DNA from: an uncultured Oscillospiraceae bacterium
GTDB taxonomy: Bacteria; Bacillota; Clostridia; Oscillospirales; Oscillospiraceae
Direction: 5' to 3'
NCBI GenBank assembly: GCA_900763705.1
Contig: CAAFLG010000028.1
Span: 1 to 18,358, forward strand
DNA length: 18,358 bases
Part shown: piece by piece, positions 1 to 5,523 of the stretch
How positions within the stretch are numbered: the first letter of the stretch is position 1
Layout: the number at the start of each line of letters is the position of its first letter
Position numbers and translations under genes: made by a program
The notes under the pieces: generated by a model
The model's database searches: none
Seen by the model: only the letters and a program-made list of their open reading frames with translations
Told to the model about the DNA's origin: nothing

Positions 1-22
1 CTGAATTTGTAAAATCAGGAAT

Positions 23-517
23 TCAAGCGTCTAATTCCTTTCCAAGACTGCAATACATCGTCTTTTTCACTGCGCGGAAAATATTTTCATAGCCCGTGCA
101 GCGGCAGAGATGGCCGGAGAGGAGCTTGCGCAATTCGTCGTCCGAATAGAGCTTCCCGCTCTCCAGAATTTCGACTGCGGTCATAATGAAGCCCGGCGTG
201 CAGAAGCCGCACTGCACGGCCGCTTCCTCCAGAAAGGCCTGCTGAATGTCGCTCAGTTCGCCGTCCTCGCCCATCAAACTCTCGAGTGTGCGGATGTGCT
301 TGCCGTCTGCCCAGACGGCAAGATAGATGCAGGAGTTGAACGCCTCGCCGTCGATGATGACGTTGCACGCGCCGCACTCGCCGACCTCGCAGCCCTTTTT
401 CACGGAGGTCATGTGGTAGTCGTTGCGAAGCATATCGGTGAGCGATGCGCGCACGTCGACCATTTTTTCAACGTCCTTGCCATTCAGATTAAATCTAACC
501 AGTTTGTACTGACTCAT
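23..517 (-). CDS. xdhC: Xanthine dehydrogenase-type 2Fe-2S subunit (XdhC)
   Basis: Small electron-transfer subunit of a three-chain molybdenum hydroxylase; it would pass electrons from the Mo site to the FAD subunit in the cytoplasm. The 164 residues show both expected clusters. The plant-ferredoxin-like set is C43, C48, C51 and C63 (motif GCEVGECGAC). The alpha-helical set is C103, C106, C138 and C140 (motifs QCGFCTPG and CRCTGY). Length is normal for the family. It is the third gene of the minus-strand operon: its ATG overlaps the stop of xdhB as ATGA (514-517), so translational coupling is likely. A GGGAGGT ribosome binding site lies 8 bases upstream of the ATG, inside the end of xdhB. Substrate is inferred from the XdhA neighbour; the subunit alone would fit any member of the family, such as carbon monoxide, aldehyde or nicotinate hydroxylases. 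The operon may continue past the left edge, since no terminator is visible in bases 1-22. Confidence 0.93.
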   Translation of the reverse strand: MSQYKLVRFNLNGKDVEKMVDVRASLTDMLRNDYHMTSVKKGCEVGECGACNVIIDGEAFNSCIYLAVWADGKHIRTLESLMGEDGELSDIQQAFLEEAAVQCGFCTPGFIMTAVEILESGKLYSDDELRKLLSGHLCRCTGYENIFRAVKKTMYCSLGKELDA

Positions 518-1404
518 TTGATCGCACCTCCCGCCCGTTTGATGGATTCGATCAGGCAGCGCTTGGCCATTTCCACGGCGATATGCTCACGGAAGGCCTT
601 GGAGGCGCGCCAGCTATCGCGCGCGTGGATATCCTTCAGCACGGCGAGTGAAAAGGCCTCCGCCGTCTCAAGTGTTAAGGGTTTATCCTTGGCAGTTTCC
701 TCCGCGCTTGGGCAGCGCATCGGCACGGGGCCGGCGACGCCGTAGGCGATGCGGGCGCGTTCAATGGTCTTCTTATCGGGAGAAAGACGCACGTTCACGC
801 TGCACCCGAGCGTTGCAATGTCCATCGCGTTGCGCATGGCGTACTTGATGTAGTGGCCGAAGCAGTTTTCATAGCTTGCCTTCGGAATAATGATGGCTGT
901 CTGGATCTCGCCTTCCTCTGCGCGGATGTCGACCTGACCTGCCCGGATGTAAAAATCCTTGATGGGCAGACGGCGGACACCGCTTCTTCCCGTCAGCTCG
1001 ACGATGGCCTCCCATGCGTTCAGCGTTGAAGCGGAATCTGCGCTCGTCACGCCGTTGCAGGTGTTGCCGCCGATGGTGCCGATATTTCGGATCTGCGGGC
1101 CGCCGACCTGATCGACCGCCTCGCCGAGGACACCGATGTACTTTTGAATGATGGGGGCGCGCGTGATGTGAGAAAAGCTCGTGAGAGAGCCGATGCGGAT
1201 GTTCTCATCACTGTCGATCGTTACGCCGCGCAGCTCGTCAAGGCCGTAGATGGAGATCAGCTCTTTTCCGGCGCGCTTGCCCTCGCGCATCTGCACAAGC
1301 ACGTCGCTGCCGCCGGCGATGATCTGCGCCTCGGGATGCTCCAAGCGAAGGGCGATGGCGTTTTCAACGCTTTCCGCCTCGTAGAGCGCTTTCATATCAT
1401 ACAT
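514..1404 (-). CDS. xdhB: Xanthine dehydrogenase-type FAD-binding subunit (XdhB)
   Basis: FAD subunit (296 aa, usual length) that takes electrons from the 2Fe-2S clusters and reduces NAD+ or another acceptor. Two FAD-contact signatures of the family are visible: GGSDVLVQ at residues 31-38 and the IRNIGTIGGN loop at 105-114. It is the middle gene of the operon: the xdhA stop lies only 3 bases upstream of the ATG, and the xdhB stop overlaps the xdhC start. The ribosome binding site GGAGG is in the last codons of xdhA, about 11 bases before the ATG. A second in-frame ATG lies three codons in, but it would put the GGAGG about 20 bases away, so the first is preferred. The one-chain hydroxylase XdhD in the same window has no FAD domain of its own; whether it uses this subunit cannot be told from sequence. 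Confidence 0.93.
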   Translation of the reverse strand: MYDMKALYEAESVENAIALRLEHPEAQIIAGGSDVLVQMREGKRAGKELISIYGLDELRGVTIDSDENIRIGSLTSFSHITRAPIIQKYIGVLGEAVDQVGGPQIRNIGTIGGNTCNGVTSADSASTLNAWEAIVELTGRSGVRRLPIKDFYIRAGQVDIRAEEGEIQTAIIIPKASYENCFGHYIKYAMRNAMDIATLGCSVNVRLSPDKKTIERARIAYGVAGPVPMRCPSAEETAKDKPLTLETAEAFSLAVLKDIHARDSWRASKAFREHIAVEMAKRCLIESIKRAGGAIK

Positions 1405-1407
1405 GGC

Positions 1408-3720
1408 TCACTTTTCCTCCTTCCAGCTGTCTCGGATCAGTCCCGCACGGCTGAACTCGGCGTACAGGACGTGGGGCGTGATGGGAATGGTGTCGATGGC
1501 AACGCCGGTAGCATTGTAGATGGCGTTGCGGATGGCGGGCGCGCCCGAGCAGGCGGGCGGTTCGCCAAGCGCCTTCGTGCCGAACGGCGAGGTCGGCTCC
1601 GGATTTTCGACAAACTGCGCCTCAAGGTGCGGATGATCCATCACGGTCGAGAGCTTGTAGTCGAGCAGGTTGTTGTTGAGGGGCTTACCCGTCTTCTCGT
1701 CGAAAAGCAACTGCTCGCTCAGGCCGAAACCGATGGCCATGGACATACCGCCGTGCACCTGTGCTTCTGCAAGGGCGGGGTTGATGAGATTTCCGCAGTC
1801 GTGGACGTTGATGATGTCCTTGAGCGTGACCTTGCACATCGGGATATCGACCTCGACCTCGGCAAAGGTGCAGCCGAAGGAATAGGCATTGTTGCGGATG
1901 GTGTAGGTCGACTCGGCGGTGATGTGCTCGGAGTCCGCGGCGTTGTACTGTGCCGTCATCGCAAGTTCCTTGAGCGACATGAGCACCGCGCCGTCGCCGC
2001 AGCGGATGATGTTTCCGTCGACAATGTCCATATTCGAAACTGCCTGACGGGTGAGCTTTGCCGCATAAGCTAAGATCTTCTCGCGCAGGAGCGCCGCCGT
2101 CTGGCGGATGGAGAAGCCCGCAACGTAGGTCTGGCGGCTTGCGTAAGCGCCGAGACCCGTGGGCGTAATGTCGGTATCCTGGCAGGAGACAACGCGCACG
2201 TCGCGGTAGCTCGCAAGGCCGATGGCCTCGGCGGTCATCTGCGCATAAGCCGTGTCCGCGCCCTGCCCGATTTCCGTCTCGCCGCACTGCATCGTCACCG
2301 TGCCGTCAAGGTTCAGCAGCATCCGGTTGGAAGAGGTCTCCAGCGAGATGGGATAGACCGCCGTATTATACCAGAAGGCCGCAACGCCGATGCCGCGGCG
2401 AATGGGGCCGGTGTCGCTTGCAAATTCCTTCACCTTGCGGTCGTAATCGATGTAAGCCTTGCCCTTTTCAAGGCAGTCGCGGAAGGAATCGTAGTAGTTT
2501 GTATTGCCCGAGAAACCGTCGTGGAAGCCCTTGGGCATGATGTACTTCATGCGGTATTCGAGCGGTTCGATGCCGACGGCCTTCGCACACTCGTCGATGT
2601 TCGCATCGTCCGCAAACGAGGCCTGCGGCATACCGTAGCCGCGCATCGCGCCCGCGGCGGGACGGTTGGTGTAAACGGTGTAGGCGTCGCCCTCAAAGTT
2701 GTCGCAGGGGTAGATCTGCGGGAACGAGCCCATGGCCTTTGCGACGATCGAATGACCGTGCGAGGCGTAGGCACCCTGATTGGAGAAGCACTCGACCTTG
2801 CGCGCGGCGATGGAGCCGTCCTTTCTGAGCCATGTGATGATATGGAAGCGGATGGCGTGGCGCACGCGGTTAGAGACGAAGGTCTCCTCGCGCGAGCAGT
2901 CGATGCGCACGCATTTTCCGTGCACCTGCGTGGAGCACCACGCGCACAGCGGCTCGTAGAGCGCATCCTGCTTGTTGCCAAAGCCGCCGCCGATATAGGG
3001 CTTGATGATGCGCACATCCGCCCACGGACGCCCAAGCGCCTGACCGACAATGCGGCGGATAATGTGCGGGATCTGCGTGGAGGAAACGACGACGATGCGT
3101 CCGTTTTCCTCGTAGGCATAACAGCCGTGGTTTTCAATGTGGCTGTGCTGCACGGTGGGGGTATCGTACCAGCCCTCGACCTTGATGAGTCCGGGCTCCT
3201 GGATGGCCTCCTGATAATTTCCCTTGCGGATGTCCGTATGCTTTAGGATATTTCCCGGGAAATTTTCATGGATGCGCGGCGCGTCCTCTTCCATCGCCTT
3301 CTGCACGTCGAGTACGAAAGGAAGCTCCTCGTATTCGACCTTGAGCGCGCGCACGCCCTGCATGGCCGAGACCTCGTCCTCCGCGATGACGACTGCGACG
3401 TCGTCGCCGTAGTAGCGCACATGGCGGTTCAAGAGGTTGCGGTCGGCCACGTCCTGATGCCCCGGGTCCATCGACCAGGGATGGCCCGCCGTCGGGAAGC
3501 AGTGCTCGGGCACATCGAAGCAGGTCAGCACCTTCACAACGCCGGGGATCTTCTCCGCCGCGGACTTGTCGATGGATTTGACAAATCCGTGCGCGATGGT
3601 GGAATGTTTGATGCGCGCGTACAGCGCGCCGGCGGGCATCCGATCCTCGTAGTATTTGGTGCGTCCGGTGACCTTGTCGAACGCATCGACGCGGATCTCA
3701 CTTTTTCCTACTTTGCTCAT
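1408..3720 (-). CDS. xdhA: Xanthine dehydrogenase molybdenum-binding subunit (XdhA)
   Basis: Catalytic Mo subunit (770 aa) that hydroxylates purines such as hypoxanthine or xanthine using water as oxygen donor. Family landmarks: N-terminal KVTGRTKYYEDRMPAGALYA (residues 16-35); the molybdopterin loop GGGFGNKQD (244-252); RGYGMPQ (360-366); GQGAD (485-489); and the active-site glutamate in GTKALGEPP (E720). The sequence resembles E. coli XdhA as I remember it over its whole length, including GNKQD and the C-terminal SLGEPP-like block. The position after GGGFGxK is Gln (Q251), where bovine xanthine oxidoreductase has the substrate-binding Glu802 (numbering recalled from the literature). It is the first gene of xdhABC. 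A GGAGG site sits 8 bases upstream of the ATG, and a promoter is readable upstream. Substrate could be another purine; the assignment to the XdhA branch is firm, the exact substrate is inference. Confidence 0.95.
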   Translation of the reverse strand: MSKVGKSEIRVDAFDKVTGRTKYYEDRMPAGALYARIKHSTIAHGFVKSIDKSAAEKIPGVVKVLTCFDVPEHCFPTAGHPWSMDPGHQDVADRNLLNRHVRYYGDDVAVVIAEDEVSAMQGVRALKVEYEELPFVLDVQKAMEEDAPRIHENFPGNILKHTDIRKGNYQEAIQEPGLIKVEGWYDTPTVQHSHIENHGCYAYEENGRIVVVSSTQIPHIIRRIVGQALGRPWADVRIIKPYIGGGFGNKQDALYEPLCAWCSTQVHGKCVRIDCSREETFVSNRVRHAIRFHIITWLRKDGSIAARKVECFSNQGAYASHGHSIVAKAMGSFPQIYPCDNFEGDAYTVYTNRPAAGAMRGYGMPQASFADDANIDECAKAVGIEPLEYRMKYIMPKGFHDGFSGNTNYYDSFRDCLEKGKAYIDYDRKVKEFASDTGPIRRGIGVAAFWYNTAVYPISLETSSNRMLLNLDGTVTMQCGETEIGQGADTAYAQMTAEAIGLASYRDVRVVSCQDTDITPTGLGAYASRQTYVAGFSIRQTAALLREKILAYAAKLTRQAVSNMDIVDGNIIRCGDGAVLMSLKELAMTAQYNAADSEHITAESTYTIRNNAYSFGCTFAEVEVDIPMCKVTLKDIINVHDCGNLINPALAEAQVHGGMSMAIGFGLSEQLLFDEKTGKPLNNNLLDYKLSTVMDHPHLEAQFVENPEPTSPFGTKALGEPPACSGAPAIRNAIYNATGVAIDTIPITPHVLYAEFSRAGLIRDSWKEEK

Positions 3721-3743
3721 CTTGCTTACCTCCTATGAAAGAG

Positions 3744-3760
3744 CGCCGCCCTGCGCGGCG
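3744..3760 (-). promoter_or_regulatory. GC-rich hairpin in the xdhA leader
   Basis: A perfect 6-bp inverted repeat CGCCGC / GCGGCG with a 5-base loop lies in the predicted 5' untranslated region of xdhABC, about 10 bases upstream of the GGAGG site (3729-3733). There is no T-run after it on the minus strand, so it is not an intrinsic terminator. It may affect message stability or protein binding; this is inference only. Confidence 0.4.
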
Positions 3761-3784
3761 GACGCACAGCCTGCTTTTCCTAAG

Positions 3785-3813
3785 ATTTTAGCACAACTTG
3801 CACAGTTTGTACA
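3785..3813 (-). promoter_or_regulatory. Putative promoter of xdhABC
   Basis: Reading the minus strand, TGTACA (3808-3813) as -35 is followed after 17 bases by TAAAAT (3785-3790) as -10. The -10 is preceded by TGC, giving an extended -10. Transcription would begin near 3778 and give a leader of about 58 bases. The spacer carries an imperfect inverted repeat (AACT-N5-AGTT, 3794-3806) that could be an operator. Assignment is from pattern only. Confidence 0.5.
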
Positions 3814-3857
3814 GCCATCAAGTCGCGCAATTTAGAGAAAGTGCCATGTTTTTCTGC

Positions 3858-3886
3858 TTGCTCTGCTCGTTTTCCTTTGCTATAGT
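3858..3886 (+). promoter_or_regulatory. Putative promoter of mocA
   Basis: TTGCTC (3858-3863), a 17-base spacer, and TATAGT (3881-3886) form a good vegetative promoter. Predicted initiation is near 3893, which leaves a short leader before the mocA start. This makes the long upstream extension of the mocA reading frame (from 3798) untranslated. The promoter is divergent from the xdhABC promoter, with about 45 bases between the two -35 boxes. Confidence 0.65.
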
Positions 3887-3903
3887 GGAGAAAACGAACG
3901 CTC

Positions 3904-3911
3904 AGAAAGGG
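3904..3911 (+). promoter_or_regulatory. Ribosome binding site deciding the mocA start
   Basis: AGAAAGGG ends immediately before ATG 3912 and 9 bases before GTG 3921. Its spacing fits the GTG, so that start was taken. This is a pattern judgement; the two starts differ by three residues. Confidence 0.5.
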
Positions 3912-3920
3912 ATGATCGCG

Positions 3921-4508
3921 GTGCGGGAGGAACTGAGAGTCGGCTGCCTGCTCATGGCGGCCGGAAATGCCGAGCGCTTCGGCGAAAATAAACTGCTCTG
4001 CGCGGCATGGGACGGGAGATCGCTCATCGAACATGCGCTGGATACGATCCCGCAGGAATGCTTTGCGCGCGTGCTCGTCGTCACGCAGTATCCGGAGATC
4101 ACGGCGCTTGCGAAGGCGCGCGGCTTTGAAACGCTTCAAAACGAGCATCCCGAGCGCGGTCAGAGCGGAACGATCCGCCTCGGCACGCGCGCGCTTTCCG
4201 ATTGCGATGCCATCTGCTTTATGGTGGCTGACCAGCCGCTGCTGCGGCGCGAGACGCTCACGCGTGAGGTCGATCTCTTTTCATCGCACCGCGAGCACAT
4301 CGTCGCGCTCGGGCACAACGGCGTGCGGGGCAATCCCTGCCTCTTCCCCGCCCGCTTCTTCCCTGAGCTTCTCGCGCTCGAGGGTGATGTGGGCGGCGGC
4401 GCGGTCATCAGAAAGCACTTAGATGCGCTGCTGCTCTTCCCTGCCGACGAGCGGGAACTGCGCGACGCGGACACGAAGGACGCGCTCGCGGCGCTCACAT
4501 CTTTGTGA
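3921..4508 (+). CDS. mocA: Molybdenum cofactor cytidylyltransferase (MocA/YgfJ family)
   Basis: Predicted to transfer CMP from CTP to molybdopterin, giving the cytosine dinucleotide cofactor used by xanthine dehydrogenase-family enzymes. The 195-residue product has the nucleotidyltransferase motif LLMAAGNAERFGENKLL (residues 10-26), ADQP (103-106) and the C-terminal block GVRGNPCLFP ... LEGDVGGG (134-160) typical of this branch. I chose the GTG at 3921 because AGAAAGGG (3904-3911) lies 9 bases upstream; an ATG at 3912 directly abuts that site and would give 198 residues. The family is usually about 190-200 residues. The reading frame is open back to 3798, but that part precedes the predicted transcription start. 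The gene is divergent from xdhABC and convergent with ansA, whose stop lies inside its last codons (14-base overlap). The context strongly supports a role in maturing XdhA and XdhD. A GTP-using MobA-like activity is less likely. Confidence 0.88.
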   Translation: MREELRVGCLLMAAGNAERFGENKLLCAAWDGRSLIEHALDTIPQECFARVLVVTQYPEITALAKARGFETLQNEHPERGQSGTIRLGTRALSDCDAICFMVADQPLLRRETLTREVDLFSSHREHIVALGHNGVRGNPCLFPARFFPELLALEGDVGGGAVIRKHLDALLLFPADERELRDADTKDALAALTSL

Positions 4509-5505
4509 TCTCGCCGCGAAGGTCGCGCTCCATGAGCTGCTTGACCGTCTCCTTGTCGTAGCCGCTGGAGAAGAGATAGTAGAGCTTTGCAACGGCGGCC
4601 TCGGTCGTCATGTCAAGGCCGCTGACTGCGCCCGCGCGCTTGAGTGCGCTCGACGTTTCGTAGGTGCCGAGCGACACCGCCCCCTGCGGGCACTGGGAGC
4701 AGACCGTGAGCACCGTGCCGTTCTGGAAGGCCTTGCGGATGATGGGCAGCAGCGCGTCCCCGTCGCCGGGGATGTTGCCCGCGCCGAAGGTCTCGATGAC
4801 GATGCCGCGCAGCTTTTCAGTCATGATGAACTCAAAAAGCGAAAACTGGATACCGGGAAAGACCTTGATGACCCCGATGGGGATCGAGTCGAGCGTCTGG
4901 AGCCTCAGCCCGCCCTTCTGCCTCGACAGGAGGGCGGATTCATTGTATCGGATGGCGATGCCGACCTCGGCAAGGCTCGGGTAATTGGGTGAAACAAAGG
5001 CGATGAGCCCGTCGGCGGAGTACTTCGTCGCGCGGTTGCCGCGCAGCAGTTTTCCGCCGAAGTAAAGGCACACCTCGCGCACGACGCCCTCCCCCGCAAT
5101 GAGCAGCGCGGTGATGAGATTATCGCGTCCGTCGCTGCGGATCTCGCACAGTGGGATCTGCGAGCCGGTGAGCACGACGGGCTTATCAAGCCCGCCGAGC
5201 ATGAACGACAGCGCCGAGGCCGTGTAGGCCATCGTATCCGTTCCGTGCAGGACAACAAAACCGTCGTAGTTGTCGTACTGCTGCGCGATGAGCGCGGCGA
5301 TGCGGTTCCACTCGTGCACGGTCATATTGGAGGAATCCAGCAGCGGAGAAAGCTCGAGAAAGTCCCATGCGGGCATTTCAGGCGAATGAAGGTCTGAAAT
5401 GGCGTCGAGCGCGTCGCGGAAATAGCCCGAGCGCGGCGCGTAGCCGTTTTCGCTGCGCGTCATGCCGATCGTGCCGCCGGTATAGATCATGAGAACGTGT
5501 TTCAT
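4495..5505 (-). CDS. ansA: Type I (cytoplasmic) L-asparaginase
   Basis: Hydrolyses L-asparagine to aspartate and ammonia. The 336-residue length and lack of a signal peptide fit the cytoplasmic type I family. Both signatures are present: YTGGTIG (residues 8-14, nucleophile T12) and HGTDTMAYTA (87-96, with T89 and D90). KPVVLTGSQIPL (108-119) and K161 also match the fold. The ATG at 5505 is preceded by AGGAGAG at close spacing; the TTG one codon upstream is less likely. It follows xdhD on the minus strand with an 18-base gap and no visible terminator, so the two are probably one transcript. Its 3' end overlaps convergent mocA by 14 bases. Why an asparaginase sits in a purine hydroxylase operon is unclear: it may be a co-transcribed nitrogen-salvage gene or have a changed amide substrate. 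The family is certain; substrate is probable. Confidence 0.92.
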   Translation of the reverse strand: MKHVLMIYTGGTIGMTRSENGYAPRSGYFRDALDAISDLHSPEMPAWDFLELSPLLDSSNMTVHEWNRIAALIAQQYDNYDGFVVLHGTDTMAYTASALSFMLGGLDKPVVLTGSQIPLCEIRSDGRDNLITALLIAGEGVVREVCLYFGGKLLRGNRATKYSADGLIAFVSPNYPSLAEVGIAIRYNESALLSRQKGGLRLQTLDSIPIGVIKVFPGIQFSLFEFIMTEKLRGIVIETFGAGNIPGDGDALLPIIRKAFQNGTVLTVCSQCPQGAVSLGTYETSSALKRAGAVSGLDMTTEAAVAKLYYLFSSGYDKETVKQLMERDLRGEITKM

Positions 5506-5523
5506 CAATCTCTCCTGGTGATC

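Noticed and set aside
1144..2073. Plus-strand open frame of 309 codons opposite xdhB/xdhA
   Set aside because: Spans the junction of two real genes on the other strand, with no domain and no ribosome binding site.
3798..3920. Upstream extension of mocA with a hydrophobic stretch that could look like a signal peptide
   Set aside because: It covers the predicted promoter and transcription start, and MocA proteins are cytoplasmic and begin near the nucleotide-binding motif.
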